NCBI RefSeq assembly: GCF_020360975.1
Contig: NW_025408680.1
Span: 1,364,001 to 1,428,000 of the forward strand
From: Hirsutella rhossiliensis
Taxonomy: Eukaryota > Ascomycota > Sordariomycetes > Hypocreales > Ophiocordycipitaceae
Length of the DNA stretch: 64,000 bases
Reading direction: 5' to 3'
Position 1 is the stretch's first letter. The number at the start of each line of letters is the position of its first letter. The position numbers and the translations under genes were made by a program. The notes under the pieces are model-generated. The model was not told where the DNA came from. It did not search any database and saw only the letters and a list, made by a program, of their open reading frames with translations. Shown piece by piece: positions 21,745 to 31,869 of the stretch.

Positions 21745-24260
21745 AGCCCGCTTTATAATTAAGGAAGACTAGCTTAACTACTTTAACGATATAACCCTTA
21801 ATATAACCTAGTAAGTCCTATTATTTAGTATAAGGAAAAGCTAAACTAAGGGTTAGGCGACCTTAATAATTAATATCCTAGGGAAATAGGGAATAAGACT
21901 CAAGGTTAGGTAATTTACTATCGGCGCTTAGGTAGTCTAGACCTTATCTATAGGATTATTACTCGGATAAGATTTCTCGGTACTAAATAAAGTCGATATC
22001 TTAAACTTTAAAGGAATAATATTTATTAGCTTATATAGTAACCTAATAGTTATAGCTCGCTTAACTTAATAGGGCGATATAATCCGTTATTAGGTTATAT
22101 ACTTAGCTAACGTCGACGTTCTTATATATAAGATAGAATGCTTACTAGTATAAATTAAGGATATACTAAGGGATCGTAACCTAGTATTTTTCCTAAGAGA
22201 CCTATTATTAGCTTATAACTTAATCTAAGGTATAACTCTAGTTATAGCAGTTAATACTACCGCTTACCGCGTTTAATTTAAGAAAAGGCAGTACTTAGGA
22301 ATACTAATAGACCTTAGCGACGAAATATAGTTTTTATAGATCGACCTACCTAAGGAAACCCTAGGTAGGGTAACTTTAATTAAAGAGCTAGCTATATAAA
22401 AGACTATAGAATATAATAAACTATACTAAGATACTAACCTATTAAAAGAAACCTTAGAAGAAGGGAGCCCTAAGTCTATTAAAAAGGAACTCCCTTTATA
22501 GATATATAAATAGACTTCGAACTATAAGATCGGGATTTTATAAGACTATAGCCTCTTAGAAATAACTACTTTAGAGGATATTAAAATCTATAATTAGGAC
22601 CGTATATTAATAGAAAAGATTTAATATATAGTTGCCTCCTTCCTAGCTTTATAAAAGGACTAAGGTACTATTAAGGTCTACCTAGACTACTATATATATA
22701 TTCCGCTAATAGAAAATTAATACCTATAAAAACTAGCTTTTAAGGCTTACTTACTTAGTTAAAAGGATAAAGCGCTAATCGACTAAACCTACGAGGACCT
22801 ATACTAAAAGGGGTATATAAAATAAGCTATAGAGGTAACCCTATTTACTTACCCTATATTTATAGTCTAGAAAACTATATATAGTAACGAAAAAGGCTAA
22901 ATAGTAATAGACCTATACGCTCTTAATAGTATAGCTATCTTAAACGCTTACTTACTAGTTAAAAGCTCTTAGTAAGTTAGTTTTAATTACTTCCCTAGCC
23001 TTACCTTTTTATATAATTACTATAGATTTTATAATAGGGCTCTTAAACATCCTTATAGACCGAACTCTATAAATACTACTTATTAAGGTCTATTATAATA
23101 TACTACTAATAGTAACCGATAAATTCTTAAAAATAAAGCTCCTTATCTTAAGCTATAACTAGTTTACTATAGAAGACTAAGCTAAGGTACTATTTACTAA
23201 GTTAATACGCTATAACTAAGGGATTCCTACTTAGATTATCTTTAACTAAGAAACTAAGTTCCTTTTAGTATTCTAGAAAGGACTATAGATAGCGTATAGG
23301 TCTAAGTTACTAGTATCTATAGCTTAGTATCCTTAGACTAACGGCCTATTAAAACGACGTAACTAGGTAGTTAAAACTATACTTTAGTTTTTTATAACCG
23401 AATTCCTATTTTATTAATAGGTCGATATATTACTATTACTTTAATTTACCTTTAATAACTTTTACTCCTTAGTAATTAATACCTCTTTAAGTAAGCTACT
23501 AACTAGGATATAAATAAATAATAGTAGGCGATACCTTAGAGAAGGCCCTTTATCAATAAATAGGAAGATACTCTAAGACTAAGCTAGGATCTTAATTATA
23601 CTAGCCTAGGTAGGAATAAAAAAGTAGTATAACGTAAAGTACTAAGCGCTAGAGTTTAAGCCTAGAGATTAAGTATAGCTCTAGCTAAGGAAAGGATATA
23701 GCGTAGCTAATAAATAGGTAGTAAAGTTAAAGGAACGCTATATAAGACCGTTTAAAGTCCTTAAGTAAATCAGCTATTTAGCCTACCGCCTTAACCTAGC
23801 TAGATCCTTAAATATCTATAACGTTATTTTTATTATATAGCTATAGCTAGCTAAATAACTAAACGCTCGACCTAGCCTAGAACTTAATATTAACTACTAA
23901 GAAGTTAAAAGAATCCTTAATTCTAGAACTTATAAATATAGCTAAGGGACCGCTTATATAAAATACCTTATTAGCTAAAAAGGCTAGCTAAGTAGCTATA
24001 ATTCCTAGGTAGCCGCTAAGGATATTATTGCTAAAGACCTTATTAAAGAATTTAATATAAAGTAAAGAGTATTATAAGGTTATATTACTTATACCTAAAA
24101 GCTCTACGCGCGCGCTATATAATAGTATAAGCCGCTATAGCTAAGGGAGAAATAATAGTATATAGTACGCGCTATTACCGTTTAGTCTCTTAGAAGTCTA
24201 GGGATAGGTTAACTAGCTAATAAGTATTAATAAGCCGCCTATAGTAAATAGTAATCTAAT
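21745..24260 (+). pseudogene. Gypsy-A pol: RT start fused to integrase by deletion
   Basis: The frame at 22,780-22,960 reads KGYIK then IEVTLFTYPIFIV and ALNSIAILNAYLLVKSS, the N-terminal fingers of a Gypsy reverse transcriptase. Within about 60 bp it continues as ITIDFIIGLLNILID and YNILLIVTDKFLKI (22,985-23,130), the beginning of the integrase core, followed by YNQGIPT and an NGLLKRRNQ block (about 23,350) and a C-terminal chromodomain-like end near 23,960. The YxDD palm, RNase H and zinc-binding part of integrase are absent, so a large internal deletion joined RT to integrase. The element could not have been autonomous after that event. Many stops are present. Confidence 0.8.
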
Positions 24261-24289
24261 TTTATATTTTAGCACCCGCGTTTATTTTT

Positions 24290-26180
24290 ATTTTAAGAAC
24301 CTAATTTCCTTTTCCTTTTATACTCCCTTTTTTATACTAAACCGCGCCCTTCTTATACCTATATTTAAGGTTCCCGCTATTTAAGGCTATAAGTATCGTA
24401 GTAAGGACTTAGTATTTCGCTAGTATTTCTCTAAATAAATCTACTACTAACCGCTACGCTTAAGCCTTAAGGGATTCCGCTAAGTAGTTTAATTATATAA
24501 AAATAAAGTAAAGCTCTTCTATAACCTTAAGTCTAATATAGCCGCTTTTACTAAGTAAAAATAAGATAATTATAGTATATATACTAACTACCGCGACCTC
24601 CTTACTAAAGAAGGATATAATCTTAACGTAGGCTTAGTAGAAAATAATATATACTACGCCCCTTTATCTCTTCCCCCGCTTAAAGCCCGCGACCTATATA
24701 AACGTAACTAGCTATACTTCTCTATACCTTATAGCGCTACTACCTATTATATTACTAGTATAACTCCTATAACTACTTAAACTAATAAGAATATAATATT
24801 AACTATCTAACTATAGTAAGTTAGCGCTTTTTATCGCTATAATCCTAGTACTTCTTTATATATTTACTTTAATAACTATACTTTATTACTATTAAGCTTT
24901 AGTAATTTATTTAGCGACTCGCTACTATTAGTTTTAGGTATTATTAGAAAAACCCTTAGTACCCCTTATAATACTTATAGGTAGTTTACCCTATTATTTA
25001 ATAAGGATAAGCTTCTCCTTTTATTACTACGCGACCTAGATAGGGCTATCTTCCTTAATAAAACTAAGATAATAACTAGCGCCCTTAAAACCGTATAGAT
25101 TACTACTATCTTAGCTAACGTCGTTAATAAGCTCCTATCTAAATAGGTCGCCTTTATAGACGCTAAGATACTTAAGATTATCGCTACTATTATTAAAGCG
25201 AAGTACCTCCTTACCTATTTAAAGATATTTAAGGCCGTTATTATAGAGGAGTATAAGGCTATTAATATACTAGGAATATATAAGTTTAGGGAGAGCCTTA
25301 AGCGCACCCCGCCTAAACTTAGAGGATCTAGTATAGTAGACCTTACCTTTAACGAGCTATTAAGGAACCTATTTACTAAACGCTTACTTACCGCCGCTAT
25401 AGCCCTACCCTTTACTCCCTTTAAACGAGCTAACTTATTTACTAAGGAATAGGCCCTAACGCTAGTTTAATAAAAGCTTAACCCCTTCTAGGTTCTAAGC
25501 TATAGAAAACCTAGACTATTCCCTATTATACCTTTCGTAGTATACTATAAACCCTAGCCGATATAGATAGCTATATAGGTATTATTTACTCTAAGTTAAA
25601 AGTACTAGTTTATAGATCCTTAAACGTAGCTATAATTTAGGTAAATTTATTTACTACTATCTATAAGGAGGCTAACGCTAACCTCTTACTTAGCTAGTAC
25701 GCCGCCCTTATTAGAGTGCCTACTAGCTTTATTTATTAGTTCGCTTTCGCCGCTTACCTTTTAGTCGACTCGCCTAAGCTTACCGCGGTATATTAAAGAG
25801 CGGCCCGCGTTAGCTCCTTATATACGCTAGTAGCGGCCCGCTCTTATATAGCTAACGTAATAGCTTATTTTAACTTATTAAACTAAAAGTTTACTAACGT
25901 ATACCTAAGTAGGTTCTAGAACCTAGGCCTAACTATATAGGCACTAGTAGTAGTAATCTATAACTAGATTTTAGCCTTTTATAATAGACTAGCTATAATA
26001 CTCTTAGTAGAACTAGTCCTAAATAACGCCTATAGCGTGCCTATTTATAGAGCCTTTAATATATAGGATGCCTTAGACGATATACTAGTAGGCCCTAAGG
26101 AACTAATAAAGAAGGAGGCTAAGGAGGAGATTCCTTGCCCTACCCCTACCCCCGCGGTATAAGACTATCGGTTACCGGTT
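24290..26180 (+). pseudogene. Extra coding-like region between Gypsy-A integrase and 3' LTR, unassigned
   Basis: About 1.9 kb with long, nearly open plus-strand frames, for example about 25,010-25,440 with stops only at sites compatible with RIP. It reads as a helix-rich polypeptide (DLDRAIFLNKTKIITSALK, later IVDLTFNELLRNLFTKRLL), and ends around a proline-rich stretch near 26,130-26,160. I recognise no family. It could be an additional ORF of this Gypsy lineage, a captured gene, or another element inserted before the 3' LTR; no TIR or LTR was found at its edges. Confidence 0.5.
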
Positions 26181-26537
26181 TAGCCTTATTATATCCTTAG
26201 TCTTATTTGTTTTTTTACTAGCTTAGCTATAAAGCGCCCTTAGTTATAATTAGTTTTCCCTAGCTTAGCTATACTACGCCCCTAGCCCTACTTATTTATT
26301 ACCCTAGCTTAGCTACCTAGCGCCTTTAGTTTTAGTAGTATTTTACTCTTAGCTTAGCCGCCTCGCGCCCTTAGTATTAGTTATACTAAGTTATATTTTA
26401 GATAAGATATAAGTTATCCCTTATATTAACCTTAGAAATCTATATAACTTTACTATAATACCTTATTAGCGTAACTCTTACTTAAATACTATAGGAGACT
26501 AATAGGGATATTAGTTAATTCTTTTACCCTAGGTATT

Positions 26538-27173
26538 TATTATAGGATACCTTAAAGTCGATAATCTAGGTACTTATAATAATATCGGCCTCTTTTAAGG
26601 AAGTTACCCTTAACTCCCTAAGGCTTACTATAAAAGAAGGAACTTAAAAGCTACTAGGTAAACTCTAAGAAATTACTTAGAAATCCTAGAAACGATAACT
26701 AAGTAGATTATATAGATATTCTATAGAGATTTCCCCTAAGGATATATTATATAAGGAATATACTACGATTTCCTAAGTAATAATAGCTCCTTAAGGATTA
26801 TACTAATATTTCCTAAAGAAGTTACTATAAGAATATAGCGGGGAAATTATAAAGAAATACCTATACTTACTTAAGGAAAATACTAGGAAATACCGCTAAT
26901 ACGCTATATTACTATCGTACGATTATAAGGTTAAGATATTACTTAGTTAAAGCTCTAAGTAAGGTCTTACGCTCGCTATAGTATATATATAGAAGATAGA
27001 GAACCTATTAGATCTTAAGTAGCTAGAAAAGAATATAGATAGTTATTATTACTCTTACTTTAACTTATAAGACCGGTAGCTAGTCTATTTTATTACCTAT
27101 TAGACCTATACTAGATCTAGGTAAACGGCTAGGTTAAAGTACTAGCCCTATACTAAGGGACTAGTATATAATA
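26538..27173 (+). repeat. Gypsy-A 3' LTR (636 bp)
   Basis: It starts TATTATAGGATACC, ends CTAGTATATAATA, and is followed by the ATAGC duplication. It holds one copy of the GTAGCTAGTCTAT unit that is triplicated in the 5' LTR. Confidence 0.92.
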
Positions 27174-27720
27174 ATAGCGCCTCTTAGTAAAGTTCTCTTT
27201 CTTTACTACTATTATTAAGCGTAGTAGACTAGTCTAATAAAAAGAAGTATTAAAGGAGGGTAGTAAGGGGCTAGTCTTTTACTAGTTAATATAGTAAAGC
27301 CCTTAATAAGCCCCTTTATCTTATAATAGCTAAAGATATTATTAACGCTACTAAAGAAAAAGAACCTTAGCTCTTAGATAAATAATAATACCTTTAAAAT
27401 ACTAAGACGATTATAAGAAGTCTATAGCTTTATTATTAACCTAGTAAAGCGCGGTAGAGCTAACTATATAACCTAAGTACTTTTTAATAAAATTAGCCGC
27501 TCTCTTAACTATTAGAATTTATAGCTTATAATAGTATAGCTATATAGATAATAACTTAAGTACTAAGTATATTATCTATAGCCTTAAAAGTAGAAAAAGA
27601 TACTATAAGACCTTAATAGTAGCTTTATACGTATTAAATAAGTCCTTAAAATAAGAAAACGGCTTAAACGTATCCTTAAGCTATTTACTATTATAATAGC
27701 TAATTAGAACGTAGATTTTA
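27174..27720 (+). pseudogene. Pogo-1 transposase, C-terminal part
   Basis: Resumes the transposase frame after the Gypsy-A insertion. Near 27,220-27,310 it reads NKKKY, RRVVRG then SKALNKPLYLI. This resembles the region after the third catalytic position in pogo/Fot1 transposases, where an R-x-G segment precedes an N-P-x-K-P motif. It is terminated by RIP stops. The remainder to the right TIR is AT-rich 3' sequence. Confidence 0.72.
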
Positions 27721-27837
27721 AAGCTCTATATAGTAGCTAGTAGCTTAAATAGCTAGAAAATAATAAATTAATCTATTACGATATTAAAATATAGCTTTAA
27801 TTACTATTAAAAGGTGCCCTTTTTACTATAAAAAGGG

Positions 27838-27877
27838 TACTAAAAGGGGGGTATACTATAAGCTAGGTAGCTAACGT
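27838..27877 (-). repeat. Pogo-1 right terminal inverted repeat
   Basis: Reverse complement of the left TIR, including GCTAGGTAGCTAACGT at its outer end, followed by TA at 27,878-27,879 and then Helitron-1 sequence. Confidence 0.88.
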
Positions 27878-27879
27878 TA

Positions 27880-29250
27880 TTAAAGAGAGCGCGGGCCTTA
27901 GTATTAAGACCTAAGGTATATAAGTAAAGTAGGTCGCGGAGGGCCTTACGTCGACGCGGAATATAAAGCTCTAAGTATAGGCTAACGTTATACTATAGCG
28001 CTACGGCGGCCGGTTCGCGATATACCCTATCTTTACCTTCCTTATCTTTAATATAGGTATACGGTCTAAGAACCGCTAGGCTAGTATACTAAGCGTTATA
28101 AGGAAGAACTTTATTAGGGTTAAGGGCCTATTAAAGTTATTAATAGCATAGAGGCTCGAGGTAGTAAGGGTCGAGCTCGAAGTTATAAGTAAGACTAGCG
28201 ACGATAAGGTAAAGGAGCTCCTTTAGTCCCTCTTTATATTCGGCTACTAGTAGCCGATATTAAAGGAGAGCCGCCTTAGTATATAAAAGAAGATACTATC
28301 CTTTATTATAAGGTATAGGGTACTAGCTATCTAGTTTACGCTAACCTAAACGATATTATAAACTTAGTAAAGTTACGGCTAGTAGTATATAGCTACTATA
28401 ATATAGATAAGGCTAAGGCCTTCCTATAAGACCTAGGGACCGCGTATAAGCGGACGCGGCTAGCTATATTAGACCTAACGAGCTCGGCCGTCTTCTTTTA
28501 CTAAGAGATAGCGCTCTTCTTTAAGTACTATATTAACGTTAAGGAGGAGTCGGTATTTAAGTATATCGGCGTATACTATAAGGCGGTTAAGATAAACGAG
28601 CGAGGCGCTCTCTATATCTACGGGCTCCTCTAGCTAAGGGGCAATACTAGCCTTAGCGAGGCGCTCGCCGGCCCCGATATAGATAAGTAGGCGGCGTACC
28701 GGGATCGTATCGTCCGCTACGTAGATAGCGTCTTCTCTAAGATAAGGCGGCCGCCTTAAGACGCCCCCTAAAAAAACCCCTAAGCCCCTATCCGACGTAG
28801 GCTAAAGGGCCCGAGCTAAACTAAGGCGGTAGGAGCTAGACATAGAAGGTTACTACGCCGTATAAGCGGAGCGGTCGGCTACGGCGGATATATTATCGCG
28901 GCTTAACGACGTCGCGCGCTTTACGGACACCTTTAATAAGGAGGCTAACTTCTACGCTAGCGCGACGTAGATCTATACGTATAGCGCGACCTACGTAAAA
29001 TACTTACTCGGCGCGAGGGCGCGGAAGGGGAACCTTTGCCGGTTTAAGGCGCCGTAAAAGCTAGTAGAGAGGACGGCGCTAATAGCGGACGGGGTGCTCG
29101 AGATCCGGCAGATATATAGTATAGTAAACTAGTAGAACCGGGCGATAGTAGTAATACTATAGTATAACTACGATATCTCGTTTATCGCGACGTAGCGTAA
29201 TACTATAGCCTTAATCTACTATATTACTAACTACTTATCCCTTACCCTTC
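27880..29250 (+). pseudogene. Helitron-1 Rep (HUH endonuclease) domain, broken
   Basis: Continuation of the Helitron frame after pogo-1. At about 27,940-28,110 it reads LTSTRNIKL, RYGGRFAIYPIFTFLIFNIG and IRSKNR, a conserved block of fungal Helitron_like_N domains. At 28,470-28,780 it reads SVFKYIGVYYKAVKINERGAL, then LYIYGLL at 28,610-28,630, and AAYRDRIVRYVDSVF. The HUH metal-binding pair of the rolling-circle nuclease is expected where YIY is read (codons 28,613-28,621); TAT/TAC from CAT/CAC is the RIP change. At 29,130-29,240 it continues with a block normally found between Rep and helicase. The helicase half is missing here. Confidence 0.85.
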
Positions 29251-29254
29251 TTTT

Positions 29255-29390
29255 AGTAGTACCTTTTTTTTAGTAACGTAATTAAAAAAAATCCCTACTA
29301 AAAGTCTATTACTTAAATTATATAAATTATAAGTAAAACTTAAAATATAAATATAAAAATTATATTATTTTATAGAGAAATTAACGTTAC
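29255..29390. other. AT-rich junction with possible pogo-2 terminus
   Basis: The sequence TAGTAACGTAATTAAAAAAAA near 29,272-29,292 and the following AT-rich segment lie between the Helitron frame and the pogo-2 coding relic, and may be the pogo-2 3' end. The partner TIR was not found. Confidence 0.3.
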
Positions 29391-29830
29391 TACTTATATA
29401 AGTGCTTTCTTACTACTCTTTTATATTTAGTAGTAATAGGAAGGGCCTTAAAGTCCGCTTTAACTTTAATTACTATAGCTATCTCTACCTTTAAGACCTC
29501 CTCCTTCTTAGTCTTAGAATTTAGTATAATAAGTATTTCTTAGCTTTTAATTATAAGAATAGCTTCCTTAGCTATTAAAGCTTTACTAAGAGTTATAAAC
29601 CGTTTATTTAGGTTTAGAATCGCTCTCCTCTTCTTACCTCTCTATAGCTAAGCTACTTTTACTTCTAGCTTTATAATTCTATTACTATACTTAGTAAGCG
29701 TTTATTTTTAGGCTTTAAAGCCTCTAGCTATTATAGCGTAATATCTTTAAGTACTAAGCGTCTTATTCTTACTAAGATTATAAATCTAGCGGCCGCTTCT
29801 TAGTATATCGCTAGAAGCTAAAAGTAGTAT
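29390..29830 (-). pseudogene. Pogo-2 transposase C-terminal fragment
   Basis: On the minus strand, reading from about 29,790 down, the frame gives RRLVLKDITL, LEALKPKNKRLLSIVIEL, later RRAILNLNKRFITLSKALIAK and KKEEVLKVEIAIVIKV. This fits the C-terminal, partly coiled region of pogo/Fot1 transposases. The catalytic core is absent: beyond 29,840 the sequence changes to unrelated repeat material. Thus it is an end fragment of a second pogo insertion in opposite orientation to pogo-1. Confidence 0.65.
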
Positions 29831-29857
29831 AGACTTTAGAGATATCTCTACTATATA

Positions 29858-29925
29858 CTTTAAGGAACGAAAGGTTCTTTTTTTTATACCTTAAGGAACG
29901 AAAGGTGCCTTAAGGAATAAAGAGA
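29858..29925 (+). repeat. Short direct repeat TTAAGGAACGAAAGGT
   Basis: A 16-bp unit occurs at 29,860-29,875 and 29,891-29,906, with a partial third copy from about 29,910. Confidence 0.7.
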
Positions 29926-29929
29926 TAAA

Positions 29930-31291
29930 AGGATCCTTCTTCTACCCCCTTTATAAATATAGACCGCTTACTACCCCGTGCCCTTCCTAGCTACTCTTTA
30001 CCGCTACTTGCCTTAACCCTAGCTAAGCTACTACTTCCTCTCTCCCTAGGCCGCCTACTCCGGCCCTTATCTTCCTAGGCCGTAAACGTAGCTAAGGCGC
30101 CCCCCTAAAAGATATATATAGCCGCCGCTTACTTTATTACCGAAACGAACTAGAGAAGCGATAATAGAGGAAGCCTATCTATCTTATAAAGGAGTTTATA
30201 ACTAGTACCTTAGCTCTTACCGCGGCCTTTAAAAAAGAATCTAACTTTATTACGTATTATTACTAAGTATACTCCTATATATATACCTACCTTAAGTATT
30301 CTCTAAAGTAAATCGCCGAATAGGGTATAGATCTATAGAGATAGATAGCCTACCGCTTTAAAGTACTATAGAAGAACTTAGCCGTAGAAATAAAACGAAT
30401 ATATAAGAATTAGGGTTATAAAAGATAGGTATACTAACTTAGTTTAAGAACGGGGGCCTTTAGTACTACCGGGCGCGTTAATACTTACCGCCGGCTAACT
30501 AATACTTTAGTCCGTTCCTTAAGGTAATAGTAGACCCTAGAAGGGGCTGGTCTCCTATTTACCTAGGCCGCTTACCCGCTCTAACTATGCTCCGGCCGGT
30601 CGGCGGGATAGGGCCCTTACTACTATCGAAAGGACCGTCCGGCGAGAACCGTTTAATCCTATAAGAGATATAGGTACTAGCCCCTTACTTTATAAACGCT
30701 ATCTCTTACTAGCCGGACTAAAGGTCTTAATTATAACCTAAGTACTCCGTAAGCCCTTTAATCTTCTACGCTAGATTCTAGCTAAGCGCCGGTAATAGAC
30801 TATTCCCCTCTTACTTCCTCCTAGCTCCCGTTTATAGTACTATATCGCGAGAATACTTAGCTACTATCGTATTAAAGAGGTTTACTATACCTTAAGGGAT
30901 CTTAAATTATAGGCGTCCTATCGGCGCTAGTCTTATTAGCGCCCTTTACTACTTACTAAAGTCCCTTACGATAAGATCCTTTATATCTTATAAGATATAG
31001 ACCGCTAGCGCCCTAAAGACCGAACCCGCCGCCGTAAAGCTTAATCTTAATATACCGTATAGACGCCGCCGCTTACTACTTTAATACTAAAACGACTTAA
31101 ATAAGAGGAAGCGCCTCTTACTCTACCGCTAATATAGCTAAGGCGCTCTCTTAAGAGACCCTAGCTAATATAAGAAACCGTTTAACTTTAATAAGACTCT
31201 ATTAAATCTATACTATATTACTATAACGCTACTTTCCGCGTTAAGGAGTAGGTATTATTAATAAGATCCTAGTATAACAAAGTTCTAGTTG
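29930..31291. other. Unassigned, CpG-rich RIP-mutated repeat sequence
   Basis: The segment has surviving CpG-rich stretches (30,430-31,190) and long frames with RIP-type stops on both strands. I recognise no domain. A subsegment of about 230 bp (30,140-30,372) is repeated at 33,965-34,192. The sequence appears to continue beyond the solo Copia-2 LTR at 31,297. Confidence 0.4.
30140..30372 (+). repeat. Dispersed repeat copy 1
   Basis: Direct repeat of 33,965-34,192, sharing for example CCGCGGCCTTTAAA and GATCTATA followed by CCGCTTTAAAGTACTATAG, with C/T and G/A differences. It is protein-like between stops (ALTAAFKKESNFIT). Flanking sequences differ from copy 2 beyond about 30,375. Confidence 0.8.
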
Positions 31292-31869
31292 CCCTTTATA
31301 AGGAATAGTATTCCTACTATAAATAAAGCAGCTATAATATACTCTCTTAATTATATAAGCTAATAAGTAGTATATTAATTATAGATAAAATCCTATCCTA
31401 TAGAGTAAGAATCGCTTATTATTTTACATATTATTATATATTAAATAGGTTGCCGGTTATCGTATAATCGGGAATCGAAGGAATAGAGCTAGCTTAGAAT
31501 ACTAGCTAAGACCTCTTAAAAATACTAGTACGACTAACCTCCTTTAAATATAAATATTAGTAGAATAAAGATACTTCTAGCTATACTTAAGGTATTACTA
31601 AATTTCTTAGTCTTAAGGCTATACGGCAGCTTAAATCTAGTCTTAAAAGGTTTTTCCGTTTAGCTATAATTATCTATATAAAGTAGTATATTTACTAGTA
31701 GATAGAAAAAGAATAATTAACTTAAATACCTCTTCTATATACTAATATACTATTAATAAATTCCGTTAAAAATCCTGCCTTATACTCCTTCTTCCCTTCT
31801 ATTATATAGTCTTATATAATTCCTTAATTTTCTAAAATTCCGCTTTTACTTATATACTTTAAGGCCCTT
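31292..31869 (+). repeat. Solo LTR of Copia-2
   Basis: 31,297-31,864 (568 bp) matches the Copia-2 LTRs at 36,120 and 41,791 throughout, starting TATAAGG and ending ACTTTAAGG. Flanked by a perfect duplication CCCTT (31,292-31,296 and 31,865-31,869). Confidence 0.9.

Larger units (their letters stand above)
12182..27178 (+). mobile_element. Gypsy-A: chromodomain-type Gypsy LTR retrotransposon, internally deleted
   Basis: LTRs at 12,187-12,894 and 26,538-27,173 are flanked by the perfect target duplication ATAGC (12,182-12,186 and 27,174-27,178). Both LTRs start TATTA and end ATA, the RIP form of TGTTA...ACA. The plus-strand interior shows gag (12,950-14,020), a gag-pol junction region (14,504-15,389), the start of reverse transcriptase, integrase and a chromodomain-like tail (21,745-24,110), then an extra 2-kb coding-like region. 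It was entered twice by Copia-1. It inserted in the pogo-1 transposase. The RT palm, RNase H and integrase zinc domain are missing by deletion. Confidence 0.9.
11032..27879 (+). mobile_element. Pogo-1: pogo/Fot1-type Tc1-mariner transposon, split by Gypsy-A
   Basis: The element runs from 11,034 to 27,877 between TA dinucleotides at 11,032-11,033 and 27,878-27,879, the target duplication of this superfamily. Its termini are inverted repeats of about 40 bp beginning ACGTTAGCTACCTAGC, with one or two mismatches between ends. The plus-strand transposase has the pogo layout and a DD35D-type spacing. Without its nested cargo (Gypsy-A and the Copia-1 insertions) it is about 1.9 kb, usual for Fot1-like elements. 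It sits in the Helitron-1 coding sequence. Confidence 0.9.
10340..29250 (+). mobile_element. Helitron-1: fungal Helitron relic interrupted by pogo-1
   Basis: Two separated stretches on the plus strand belong to one fungal Helitron protein: 10,340-11,031 and 27,880-29,250. They are interrupted by the pogo-1 transposon, whose TA duplication marks the junction. The coding skeleton has high GC from surviving CpG but almost no CA or TG. After about 29,250 the frame is lost next to a second pogo relic; the helicase half is not continuous with it. The 5' TC and 3' hairpin-CTRR termini of a Helitron were not identified, so the outer boundaries are approximate. Confidence 0.75.

Noticed and set aside
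12180..27180. Gypsy-A LTR pair taken as a segmental duplication
   Set aside because: The perfect ATAGC duplication, LTR ends and gag/integrase between them identify a retrotransposon.
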